Positions 25,689-36,065 of a DNA stretch of 64,000 nucleotides are shown piece after piece; position 1 is the first letter of the stretch; each line of letters opens with the position of its first letter. Both the position numbers and the translations under genes were made by a program. The notes beneath the pieces were generated by a model, which saw only the letters and a program-made list of their open reading frames with translations, searched no databases and had not been told where the DNA came from. This DNA is from Guillardia theta CCMP2712. Lineage: Eukaryota; Cryptophyceae; Pyrenomonadales; Geminigeraceae. Location of the stretch: the NCBI RefSeq assembly GCF_000315625.1, contig NW_005434628.1, positions 514,362 through 578,361 of the forward strand, given 5' to 3'.

Positions 25689-27786
25689 CTAGTGCTCTTT
25701 CCCCCCCCACACGATATTCTGCGCTTCGATGTCGTCGGATCGCATCACGTACTTGGGTCCACCACCTTCTAGGAGAGGGCGTGAGGTTACAGGGGGAGCG
25801 ACACAGGCGGGTCGCTAGAGCCCTGGAAACAGCACAAGCCGAGTTTGCGAGGAACAAGAGACGAGAGGGCCAACAAGCAGAGGCGAGAGCTTGAGGAAGA
25901 GCACAGGCTGCAGACGCGCATCACTGACCTCCTCGGTATGACTTGAGCCGGCCAGGACGAGAGCGACGCCATGCCAAGAAGCCGCCGACGCCCTTGATGG
26001 TTTCGATCGACAATCAATACGAGGAACACAAGGTTGAACCCGACAAGGAAAACAAGCAGATGGTAAACATGGTGGCTTACCAACAAGACTGCCAGCCCCG
26101 CTAACGTGCTCGTTGACATCCCCCGCGTCTCCGTCGGCTGCTCCAGCCCGAACTCTCCGTGCGACAGGCTGTACTTGGCTCGCTCCACCGCAACGCCATG
26201 CTGCACGGCCCGCTGCAGGTCTGCCTGCCCCTGCTGCGCACGGTACTTGAAGGGAGCCGGCTCGGTGACGGAGGAGGCGGCGGTGTCTGACCTTGAGGCA
26301 GCGGAGGCTGGCGTGGTGGTGAGCGCATGGCCTGCAGAGGAAGTAAGAAGGAGCGCACGGGGAGCAGAAGCTCCGCTCACTCGGTTGCATGCTTGTTGCC
26401 ATCACTTCATGCAGCATGATCCCCAGCGCCCATTCGATCGGCGTGTCCTGCACCTCCCCGAGCACGCGCATCTTGTACGAGTGCGGGATGCCGATGCCCC
26501 TCTCTGCGCAAACATGAGAGGTGAGGAGGAAGAGGAGGGCAGTGCAAACCCAAGAAGGAGGACAGGTAGGCCATGCTGAAGCAGAGCTTGTTGTCCTTGT
26601 CTTTCTCCATCAGCGGGTACAGCCCGTTCTCCGCCCGCTTCTTGATCGATTCCCACCTTGTCAACGGCATGACAACCACAACGCCTCAGAAGCATGCTCA
26701 CCTCAGGGAGCAGAACTTGGACCCCTCGACTAGGAAGGAGTCTACCGTCACTCCGGTCTCCATGTTGGGCATGCTCAGAGCTCGAGAGCTGTGGAAGAAG
26801 TTCTCGAACAGCACGATGCCCTTGGATTGCTTGCTCTCCCAGAACCGAGGCTGATGGACCCCCGCGAACGAGCAAGGAGGAGTGCTGCACATCTTGTCGG
26901 ATTTGAAAAGACGATCAACGTTCCTCTTGCAATGAGAGAAATTCCCCGTCCCAACCACAGGGCCGCCTGACCTCCCCGCGTACTCGTCGCTCTTGATGGT
27001 CGCGTCTTTCACGTATCCGGCGGGAAAGCAGGGGTCTTGCTCGTCGGTCACCATCTCGTTGTACTTATGTCTCGCTTGCTCCTGACCGAACCCAAGGTAC
27101 GAGTGCACGTAGAGCTTGTAGGTCTGACCGTCCAAGTGCAGCTGATATGTCGTAGGATAGCTGTCCTCCTCGCTAGCCACCTCCCGTCCGATTTGCACAG
27201 TCACTTGAGCCGAAGCTCCCCCCATCTCGATGGTGCCCACCGTTCCCAGCGAAGCGTCCACCATTCCTTCAAGCCGTTTGAGCAGGAAGTTCAGGCTTAG
27301 CCACCCGAACGCTCCCTCGTCCTGTCCAGATATGATTGAAATCTTCTCGCGCTTGATCAGAAACGGCGAGTTCTTCGACATGTAATCGTAGCAGCTGTCA
27401 AGGATCAGCTTAGCTGTCTCGGTAGGCACCATTCTCAGCCCTGCAGTGGCGGCCAGGCGTACTGGGGTAGTGGCGTGAAAGTTTTTCGGGACATTCTCCA
27501 TCGCGAACGCGATCAGTCCGGCCAAGGACGCTCCAGCATCGCTGGGGTTGGAGGCGAAGGAGGACAAGCCAGGGCTTTTCTTGAGCTTCTTGTCGGGGAG
27601 AGAGATGGTAGGAAGTAACTCTCCTCGGGCAAAAAAGTATCGGTAGATGTGGATACGGCAACCGCTGCTTCCTGCATCGATCACAATGTAGTACTTGACA
27701 GCCTCCCCAGCTTCATCTCCTATGGTCGTCTGCGAAAAGAGCAGAAGCAGCAAGGGCAACAAAAGGGAGAAGCCCTTCCTCATCAT
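25689..27786 (-). CDS. GDA1/CD39-family apyrase (NTPDase), membrane-anchored
   Basis: Exon 1 (27786 to about 26700) starts MMRKGFSLLLPLLLLLFSQT, a signal peptide or anchor. It carries the apyrase conserved regions in order: VIDAGSSGCRIHIYRY (ACR1), LAATAGLR (ACR2), SGQDEGAFGWLSLNFLL (ACR3) and GTIEMGGASAQVTV (ACR4), with the catalytic-type Glu in GQDEGAF. Further exons give RWESIKKRAENGLYPLMEKD, FSMAYLSSFLG and GIGIPHSYKMRVLGEV. IEWALGIMLHE follows and corresponds to ACR5. The C-terminus is a second hydrophobic span (TLAGLAVLLGVGGFLAW) followed by basic RRSRPGR. A 160-nt intron (25928-25769) then joins RGE to GGGPKYVMRSDDIEAQNIVW in frame and ends at 25689. Such enzymes hydrolyse nucleoside tri- and diphosphates on the luminal or outer face, supporting Golgi glycosylation or nucleotide scavenging. 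If that intron is retained the stop is at 25921. Confidence 0.88.
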
Positions 27787-29980
27787 TGCACCAACAAGGC
27801 CCCTAAAACCACTCCCACATCGCCACCTGTTCGCGATACCAGTCAGCGATACATGCCCTTCAATACATGCACTTCAATACATCCCCAGGGGAGAGCCCCT
27901 ATCATTACCCACCATTTGTTCATCTTCACACCTCCCATCTCCCTCCTTCCCCCTATGTCATTTCTACTATTCAAAGCGTCGTCTGAAACACTTGCTTTTT
28001 CATCCGTTTTTCCACTATCAACCTTCTAATGCAGCAAAGATCCAGTCCAACCGAGTTTACTTCTCTTCCTGTCCATGATTCCAAAAATCCTCTATGACCC
28101 TTACTGACTCTACTCCCTCCTCCATGTCAGTTACTCAACCCCTCTTACTCCTATTCCTGTTTCCTCAACCCCTCTTACTCCTACTCCTACTCCTACTCCT
28201 ACTCCTACTCCTACTCCTACTCCTATTGCTCAGGATAGCAGTACTCCTGTTACTACTGCTGTCACTACTGCTGTTACTACTGCTGTTACTACTGCTGTTA
28301 CTACTGCTGTTACTACTGCTGTTACTACTACTGATCCTACGTCACTACAAGTGCCATCTGTCCTACAGCCTCCTTCACTTCCCGCTCATGCCACATCCTC
28401 ACGTAGAGACCCCTACCCCCTCAATTTGTCCCTTCCCTACCCTACCCTCACACCACGGACCCCCCTTCAGAAGGAACCCCACCCTGGATTCAAGCCTAGT
28501 CTAACCCGTCATGCATAACACATTGTAACCACCCCACCCATGTTGGGGATGTCCAACTCCTCCACGCTATCTTCTTGACTACCCTACCCCTCTTTCCTCC
28601 TGCATCCTACCCCCATGTGGGAGCTCAAACGGCGGAGGTGTAGCTATTGGGGTCATTTACCAGGGGTAGTATTGATATGCTGGTAAACGCATATGGAGGG
28701 GTGGTGAATGAACTCCATCCTCGATATGTGACATGGCCTTGAATCATGGGGTCCACGAGGGTGCGGGTGCCTGGGGTAGGGTGAGGGTAAGGGGTGGGGT
28801 AGGCAAGAGGGTGACCAACCTGCTGGGCGGGTGTGGAATGAGAGAGTCCCTCGTCACCGCGCAGGCCCCCTGGAAGCTGAATGAGTGGAAATGCTGATGA
28901 GACTGCGAGGAGGGAGGGAGAAGAGAGAAGAGGAGGACGCAAGAGGGAGGGAGAGAGAGAATTAAGAACGATCACTACGTGAAAGTGAAACATCTTCGTT
29001 GGGGAAGTGTTCTACCTGAAGGAAACCATTGAATTCGATGCAAGGACGTCACAGCAAGTCACCATTCAAACGCACGAGGTTACCGAGGTGGAGTAGGGAG
29101 TGGATGTAAGAACAAGCTAGGATAGGAAACTAGATAGATGGCAAACCATGATGAACGGAGGGAGGAGGAGTGGATAAGGGCAAGAAAGAAATCAGGGTTG
29201 CCATCTACAGTGGAGATATTGGGATTCGATGCCCACATGCACACACATGTGGGAAGCTGGAAGAAGTTCAAGGACTGAGTGGATCGCAGGACTAGTATGA
29301 GCAGACAAGGGCATCATCCTTATGCAAGACCTTCGCCACAAAAGGTAGAGCCCCTTGGATTGTAACTGATTGTCCACTCCTCTTACACCTTTGGGCAGGG
29401 GGAACCTCAACAACCAGGTCATATCAGCATTGTCCTCAATACTCCCCTTCTCCTCTCCCCAGCCCCATGTCCCTCCTCACCCCGCTTCTCCCCACATCCC
29501 ACCATGCCTTCCTTCTCCTTCCGGCCCCTCCTCCCCAAGCTCTTGCCCGTCCCCCCTCGCCTCATTGTAGTGATACTCCATAGGTCTCTTGTAACTTCGA
29601 TTGCAGAATCTCGACCAGGTGGCGATGGCAGCGTGGGCAAGTGGCGGAGCGCGAGCAACTTTTCAGGTTTTCATGCACATGAGGGCTGGTCTCTGAATGA
29701 TGCCGTTTGTCTGACTCATCCCTCTCGTCAGATCGCCCACCCCCCTCGATGGAACTTCACCCTGAGACGAAGAGGTGATAGCAGCCTGAAGACGTTTCTC
29801 TCTTCTTGTCCTGCTCGAACTTCTTCCCCTGCTGCGTTGCATCTTCTTTCCTCGTTTTCTCCTCCCTACCGCATATGTATCTGTGCACGATCCCTTCAGT
29901 CTTTCTCCTCTGACTCATGTTTCAGTGGTTTCGATAGATATCCGTCTCCCTCTCGAGGAGCTCCGCGTGCAGAACTTGAC
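27787..29980. other. 2.2-kb gene-poor interval with tandem repeats and G-rich words
   Basis: No exon is convincing here. It holds two tandem repeats (28174-28332), an ACTACCCTACCCC word at about 28578, a G-run cluster at 28773-28800, a CAGGGGTAGTATTG word near 28660, and generally C-rich + strand sequence leading to the next gene. A frame open from 29504 to the next gene's ATG has poor coding character and is treated as leader or intron. Confidence 0.5.
28174..28332. repeat. two adjacent tandem repeats: (CTACTC)n and (GTTACTACTGCT)7
   Basis: A hexamer array of TACTCC words (about 28174-28228) is followed, after 20 bases, by seven 12-bp units GTTACTACTGCT at 28249-28332, with single-base differences in units 2 and 7. 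Both keep one + frame open as Leu/Thr-rich low complexity, which should not be read as a gene. Confidence 0.9.
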
Positions 29981-29983
29981 CAT

Positions 29984-32157
29984 ATGTCGTCTCCTCGAGG
30001 GCCTGATAGAGGGGCAGGAGGAGGAGGAGGGACAGGAGCAAATTCCGGCATCGATGGTCGGAGAGAGAGCTGGGGTCGAGAAGATTTCAAGTCTCCCAGG
30101 TTCAGGGATGCACCAGGTTTCTACTCCTACGGACGTGGTGGACATGTTCCCCACGACGTGCACGGCAGGAGGGACGTGCCGGGTCCGAGGTCCTCTGCAG
30201 ATCCCAAGAATCCTCTGAGCTCGGGTGGACCTCCACTCGTGCCCAACCAGGGTCCTCCCCCACCGTACCCCCATGCTCACGGCCCTCCTCCTGGGTATTC
30301 TCATCCTCCTCCCCATCCCCATGGACCTCCTCCTGGTTTCCCTCATCAAGGCCCACATTTCCCTCATCAGCCTCACTTCTCCCAGCAGTACCTTCACCCT
30401 ATGCATGCTCCAATGCACCCCCACCACCAGCAGCCAAGGCAGGGCTTGTCTTCGGCCCCTCAAACCCCATCCCTGCAACAGCCAGCAAGACCCCCCAATT
30501 TTCAACAGGCGCATCCAGCCAAGCAGACGCCATCGCAGCCGCAGCAGTGGCAGCATGAACAAGCAGTTCCTCCTCCCCGCAGCTCTGATCCAAGCGTGCA
30601 AGGGGTCTCGTATAATCCTCCCAAGCCTAACCCATCGCTTGCTCAGCAACCGCAGCCGCCACCGGCGTACCAGAGCAGGTTTAGCTATGCTCCTCCTTAC
30701 GGTTCTAGCCAGCAGAAGCCTCCTTACCCTGGTCAGGGACAAGTCGTGGGATCAGGTGGCGATCGGAGTTGGCAAGGCAATGCCAGCCCACGCAGCGGTT
30801 GGGACCAAGGAGGAAGAGGAAAGCAAGGAAATTGGGATCAGCAGCATCCGGCTGCGCCATCAGAGGAGAAGGCAGCGGCTGGCGAGGGTTTGGGGGCAGG
30901 CAACGAGGGCAGCGACAAGAAGATGGACAAGACGTTGCAGGACAGCAATCGAAATCTACAGGTGAACATCCCAAACAACCCTCACGTGCCGGGCTCGCCT
31001 CGCACGCCCTTTCGCACCGGTCACAACAACTTCTCTCAGTCGCCGCACGCAAACTCGGCGAGCTCGACGAGTACAGGTGACGTGGCATCTCCCCAGATAG
31101 GTGCTGGTGGATGACTTGTGCCTCAAGACTTGGCGAGCGCGTCAGCTCCGGGACCTGCAGGTTCAGGTACGTCTGACAAGCTTTGAGACGCGAAACGGTG
31201 ACGTTGAAGTCAGCCCAGCAGAGTCACAGCTCGACTTCCGGCTTCTCCTCCGGCACCAGTGAGCCTTCTCCTCTTACCCTCGGCCCCTCGCAGGCTTCAC
31301 GGATGGGCTTCAGCCCTCACCCAGGGTTCCCCCCAGGCGTCACGGGTCTGAAGCATGAGCGGCAAGCAGGAGGTTGACATCGCTGACAGGCACCCCCACA
31401 CGAGTAGCAGCCTTGAGGCAACAGGTACCACTTCCTCCTCCTCCTCCTCCTCCTCGCCTCTGGCTCCACCTCATCGTCCTCTTCAGGGCTCGATTGCCCC
31501 AGGCAGCCCGCGAACAATGTGAGCTGCTGATTCTCGGCTGAGTTCATCTCACCCTCATCACCACAAGGTCTCCTGTACCTAGCGGCTCCAACCCAGGGAC
31601 TCCCAGGATGATTCCTCAGGTCGTCTTGCTCGCTTCTCCTCTGTCCCCTCACGCTGCTGCAGGCCTCTCCCTCGGATGTCGTGTGTTGTTGAGCGACGGC
31701 TCGCGGGATTGACTGACTCTCTCACCAGGCTCAGACGCCGAGAGCCGAGCTCTCAGTCTTCTGCTCGCTTCCTAGCGGGTTGTCGGAAGAGGTTAGGAGC
31801 CGTGTCCAAGCGATATCAGGTTACAATGAGCAGGTGGACAAGCTGGAGATTCAGCTGAGGATGGCTCGGAATGAGCTCAAGGAGCTGCAGGTGAGTCACA
31901 AGAGTAGATTGTAGTGTAAAATAGGCGTGTGAACAAGGCGTGGTGACTTGAGGGCTGGGGCAGGCAAAATCATTCGATGCGCTTGTGAACAGGAAGAGAG
32001 CTGAGTTCAACGTTCTTTCTGCCGAGCTTGAGGTTGAGAGTCGAGATGATGTTGTGGTGTCGGTGATTTGATTTCACAGCTCGAGATTGCAGACGAAGTC
32101 TACAAAAAGATTCAAGAGAAACTGGACGAACTTCAATATGAAGCTTTGAATTCATGA
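29984..32157 (+). CDS. Pro/Gln/His-rich protein with C-terminal coiled coil, multi-exon
   Basis: The ATG at 29984 (MSSPRGPDRGAGGGGGTGAN) is preferred because the open sequence upstream lacks coding bias. The first exon encodes about 370 residues of low complexity. It has an RGG-like start, then repeated GPPPGYSHPPPHPHGPPPGF, a PHHQQPRQG block, Gln/Pro stretches and GDRSWQGNASPRSGWDQGG. Several short Ser/Pro-rich exons follow (HSSTSGFSSGTSEPSPLTLG near 31230; GSIAPGSPRTM near 31490; SPVPSGSNPGTPRMIPQ near 31570). The C-terminus is a coiled coil spread over three exons: YNEQVDKLEIQLRMARNELK (about 31835), AKSFDALVNRKRAEFNVLSA (about 31980) and LEIADEVYKKIQEKLDELQY (about 32080), ending at TGA 32155-32157. 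The composition resembles RNA-granule or splicing scaffolds, but no named family is recognised. Confidence 0.6.
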
Positions 32158-33669
32158 ATGAAATTTAAAAATATGAGAGTTTGAACCACGGTTTCTGATG
32201 GTATCCATGATTGCTCAGCTCTTGGTACCTTCAAGGGTCCACCTTTCAGCTTTTTACGGTACTCAAAGTTTCTCGGCATCTGCATGACGTCAGCCCTGGC
32301 AACAACCAGCGTGTCAACCTGTGGCAGGGAGGGCGATCGGGCGGGCACACGTGACGTGTCAGGTGCCTACGCAGGCAAGTCAAGCAAGCTAGCAAAGGCC
32401 TTTTGCGTCACCGTCGCCAAAGTCGAAGGCGCGAAGACAAGAAGGCGGCGCGGGTTTTGTCTTGGAAGCCATGCTGGAAAGCACCAATGAGAGAGTAGTG
32501 CAAGCATGCCGTGCTACCACAAGGTCCGACCGCCAAGCCTTGCGGCTTGACGTCAGGAGCTTCCATGCATTCATGGTGACGCGTTGACGGAAGACGCACT
32601 GTCGAACCTCGTCCATATGTGAGAAGAGCAGCAGCGGGAAGATTGTGTCTACCTCGATCACATGACGACAAGATCTGAGACGGCTTCGGCTCAAGCAAGT
32701 CGCTTTCAGTTCTCGCAGAATCGTCATCAACCTATCTCGTGTTCGCCGGAATTGAAGTCGCTCAACCTCCTATTTCACTGAGTGTCAGCACCAACCAAGC
32801 CACCACTCTCCATGCCCTCACTTGCATCATTCGTGATGAGTGCTGCAGCTTTTCCTTTTGCATGTGTCAGGTCATCACACATAGATCATCTTTCTTACGT
32901 ATTCGCACAATGCTGATGTTCTCCGCAAGAAAGCGACAAAAACTTCGCGCGCCATTGTCGCCTCTTCTTGAGGCATGTAGGAATCGTCATCACCATGGCC
33001 TTGGATCTGATCGCCGTGTTCCTTTACCATCGTCGATCGGTCTGACGCCACTTTGATCTCTTCGCCCTCTGCGCGTGAAATCTGAGGCGAGGGAGGAGAC
33101 GCTTCGTGGATTTCACAGTGGCTATTTGATTCCGTGACTGAACTGACAGCTTCTTCAGCTGTACAACACTCTGACGCATGCTTGTTGGGCGACTCGACGA
33201 ATCTGTCTTGATTCACTTCACTCCATACTTCACTCAATGAATGCTGACGCTCTGGCAGCTCAGAAATTTCCTTGAGGCCGTGCAGTCGTTTACTCCTTGC
33301 TAGGAGAACTCGATCAATGTGTGGGTATTGCGATCTTCTAGTTGCCTGTACTTGTATGGGGTCAACCAAGCCACTCCATCGACTCAACAATAGTTCGCTC
33401 TTGATCTCTTTCACTTGCGACTTGTCAATTTTCACAAGTTTATATGCATGCGATTGCGATTGTGCATGCATGGGGCTCGGTGTGGATTCAAGAAGAGAGA
33501 TGAGGTGAAGCCGATGCTTTTCGCTCTGGAAAGACTGCATCAAGTTTGCATACAAACCATCACTTGTTCGACAAATCTCATTGCAACGATACTGACTCGC
33601 CTTCAAGAAAGAAGAGAATACTTGTGCTTGTTGCATGAACTCATTGATTACACAATTGTCTCCGTTCAT
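32133..33669 (-). CDS. hydrophilic protein of unknown function, multi-exon
   Basis: The ATG at 33669 begins MNGDNCVINEFMQQAQVFSS. Exon 1 runs to about 32880 and encodes roughly 255 residues with predicted helices (FLKASQYRCNEICRTSDGLY, YKLVKIDKSQVKEIKSELLL), a His/Ser/Glu-rich middle and the end EATMAREVFVAFL. Probable further exons on the same strand read ARTESDLLEPKPSQILSSCD (about 32690) and CMEAPDVKPQGLAVGPCGST (about 32540). A last exon reads RADVMQMPRNFEYRKKLKGG (about 32300-32230) and ends at 32133. No domain is recognised. The last exon would overlap the final 25 coding bases of the convergent + gene, which is odd and lowers confidence in that end. Confidence 0.4.
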
Positions 33670-33749
33670 GATTTCTGGTGTTGATATGAGAAACAGATGA
33701 TGTAGACGAGAGGTAGATTCGTTAGTATTGATAGAAAGAGGACAGGCAG

Positions 33750-33920
33750 GAAGTTGTGGTGCCTGACATCGAAGTGTACAACATCACGGAGGATGAGGAT
33801 GACGATGGAGAGAGACTGGGACGACCTCGGGGTGGGTTAGAGGAGAAAGAGGTTGATGTGGAGGAGGAGATCGCCTTGCTTTCCGCCAAATACTGGTTCC
33901 GATTCGAACAAAGAAATTGA
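33750..33920 (+). CDS. possible isolated terminal exon, acidic 56-residue peptide
   Basis: After an acceptor-like GCAG (ending 33749) a + frame reads EVVVPDIEVYNITEDEDDDG, then RLGRPRGGLEEKEVDVEEEI and ALLSAKYWFRFEQRN, and stops at 33918-33920. The composition is clearly protein-like in this frame and not in the opposite one. No 5' exon or start could be found between it and the divergent gene start at 33669. It may be the end of a gene whose start overlaps that gene, or a relic. Confidence 0.35.
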   Translation, partial: EVVVPDIEVYNITEDEDDDGERLGRPRGGLEEKEVDVEEEIALLSAKYWFRFEQRN

Positions 33921-34068
33921 AAAAAAAGAAAACTAAAATAAAAAAAAAGATAACTAACCACTGTAAAACTCATGCCAAGTTTTACTTCACTTTCTAGAGA
34001 GACTCCTGACGAGTTGCCTGTTGGACTTGAAGAGAAGACGTTCGACTCAAGAACAGGTTGGAATCGCG

Positions 34069-34144
34069 TTCAAGTTTGAGTTCAACACGGCTATCTGAAC
34101 ATGTTGTTCAAGTTTGAGTTCAACACGGCTATCTGAACATGTTG
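34069..34144. repeat. perfect 38-bp tandem duplication
   Basis: Two adjacent identical 38-base copies start TTCAAGTTTGAGTTCAACAC at 34069 and 34107. They lie in AT-rich intergenic DNA between 33920 and the EBP2 stop at 34386. No other feature is supported there. Confidence 0.92.
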
Positions 34145-34385
34145 GTTTGGCAAACGTGCACCGCTGCAGGACCCATCAAAGAATGCGATCGCTACATCTT
34201 TTGCTAAACAACAATTACTTTACTGTTAATTGCCATTGGAAATTGCTTTCGAATGCCGGCCGAGCGAATTCCACACTGTGTGAGACAAGTAATGGCGAAT
34301 TCTGTTTTCTGGTTCAGAAAGCGAGATATGTATCCATATTTTACTCATACAGATTAATGTCAGGGGTGTGCACAGGATGTCAGAA

Positions 34386-35535
34386 TCACTTTCTTCGTGA
34401 ATGTCCTTTTTGTCTTCGCTCTTTTCCTGGTCGTTGTCCTTTGCCTTTCTTGGGCTTCCCTTTGAAGTCAGGTTTCTTGACTCCTGCAACACAAGAGGCC
34501 GTGAGAAGAAATCATACAACGAAGCATCGAAATTTTCAATGCGACAAAACCTGGAGGCAGCTGCTTGTTCCTCTTGGCAGAAAATTCAGACATGTCATGC
34601 GAGCTTTCAAACGTATTTCTCTTTGCTAGAGTCCTTGCTCTTCCTCCTCTCCCATACCTGTATGCAGAAATTAGGAAGCTTGGCAATCAAGCATCGTATC
34701 TTCACTTCTTATCGGCCGCAACTCTCTTGGCAGATTTTCGAGGAGAAGCGTCACTGAATCTTCCCTTCTTCTCATTGACGAATTCTTCCAGACCCTTCTT
34801 CTTTTCTCGAGAACCTGCAAAACTCAAGAGTTCCTCTTCCTTGTCCATGTCTTTCTGCAAACTTTGATTCTTCCTCCATTTTGAAATGCTTTCCAGCTCA
34901 TCCTTCTTTCTTTTGTCCTTCTCAATCTTTCGCTCAACTTGTAGTGCCTTGCCGTACTTCTTGGCTTCTCTCTGCTTCCTGCGGATTTCTGCCGCCTCGA
35001 CCTTTGCGGATTGCTCAATTAGCTGTTTTTTCACCTTGAGCATGTGGTCATCCGTTTTTACCATCTCAGCATAGAAGTCTTTTGGTCTTTCATAAGGAAT
35101 CCCTGAGCTTTTGCACATTTCTTGACAATCCTTCACACCTGCAAGTGCAATGTCGTAGAACGCCAGCTCTCGTTTCAAGTCGTCATTCACATCTTCAACC
35201 AGCGACTCTGCAGTAGTGCGTGCAGTGACACAGAATGTTTCTACCCAAGGAACTTTCTGTTTCCCTCCCAGGACAATGTCGCCCAGCTTCTCCATGATAA
35301 GCCCGGTGTTGTTGATCTTGGGCATGCTGGCTGTCGCTGTCGCCAGAAGAGCGGCCTTCTCCATCTCAAACTCCTCCTCGTCATCCTCCTCGTCGTCTTC
35401 GTCCTCCTCGTCCTCATCGTGACCTCCCCCATGCTCTTGGTCTTCTTCTTCACTGTCGTATTCGGATCCGTCAACCACCTCTATCTCCTCCTCCTCCTCC
35501 TCCTCCTCCTCCTCCTTCGAACTTTTCTTCCGCAT
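34386..35535 (-). CDS. EBP2: rRNA-processing protein EBP2 (EBNA1BP2 homologue)
   Basis: The ATG at 35535 starts MRKKSSKEEEEEEEEEEIEV, a long acidic N-terminus. The conserved EBP2 core follows: VPWVETFCVTARTTAESLVE, NDDLKRELAFYDIALAGVKD, SGIPYERPKDFYAEMVKTDD and the basic helix EIRRKQREAKKYGKALQVER. Two introns are solved in frame. AA|G rebuilds Lys in ADKKYGRGGRARTLAKRNTF, and G|GA rebuilds Gly in PPGVKKPDFKGKPKKGKGQR. The end, GKERRQKGHSRRK, stops at 34386. The KYGRGG...KRNT...ESS and FSAKRNK blocks match the C-terminal EBP2 signature. EBP2 acts in the nucleolus in pre-60S maturation (27S rRNA processing). Its presence as a complete gene is normal. A large GC island lies directly upstream. 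Confidence 0.92.
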
Positions 35536-35629
35536 GATCACGCGCACGTGAAGTCGTTTCGCCCGCACACCTTTTGCGATTAGACTACCCCCTTTGATTA
35601 CTGTCAAACTACCGGCTCTTCTAGGGTCA

Positions 35630-36065
35630 CCGTGGACCCGGCGCCACCCCGCGGCCCGGCCCGGCCACACGCCCGCCGGCGGCGGCCCGGGACCGCACGC
35701 CGCCGCCGGGTCACGGCACGGTTTGCCAGCACTGGCCGGTCCTAAAGGTCCGATCCGACCGTCTGAGCCCGGCCCGGCCCGGTCACTCAGTGCCACCGTC
35801 CGTGAGCGGCCCGAGTGCCCGGCAGCGGGGCCGGCCTGTGCACTGTGACTCAGCGCCAGCGGCGGGCGGGGGCACCGTGGCCCCGGGTGTACGTAAGTCT
35901 CACGCGGGGGGGCCGGGGCCACATTTGAAATGCTAGTATATGAGTCGGACTATCTGACCTTCAAGCAACGTGGCGGCCGCGGCCCCCGGGCCCCCCGCCG
36001 GGGGTGACGGTCGTCACACACCGAGGCGCCGTGCCGCCGCTGGGCGGCTGGGCGGCCAGTTTTCC
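35630..36065. repeat. large double GC-rich island upstream of EBP2
   Basis: Two blocks (about 35630-35925 and 35970-36060) consist of GGCCCGGCCCGGCC, CCGCCGCCGGGTC and GCGGCCCCCGGGCCCCCCGC words. CACTCAGTGCCACCGTCC and GTGACTCAGCGCC words that also mark other islands are interspersed. It begins about 95 bases upstream of the EBP2 ATG, so it may overlap the promoter. An open frame through it is a by-product of high GC. Confidence 0.8.

Noticed and set aside
28094-28504. Leu-rich open frame over the tandem repeats at 28.2 kb
   Set aside because: It is kept open only by TACTCC and GTTACTACTGCT repeats; no start context or domain.
35594-35848. Pro/Gly/Ala-rich open frames in the GC island upstream of EBP2
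   Set aside because: Stop codons are simply rare at such GC content; there is no conserved domain and the EBP2 start is clear without them.
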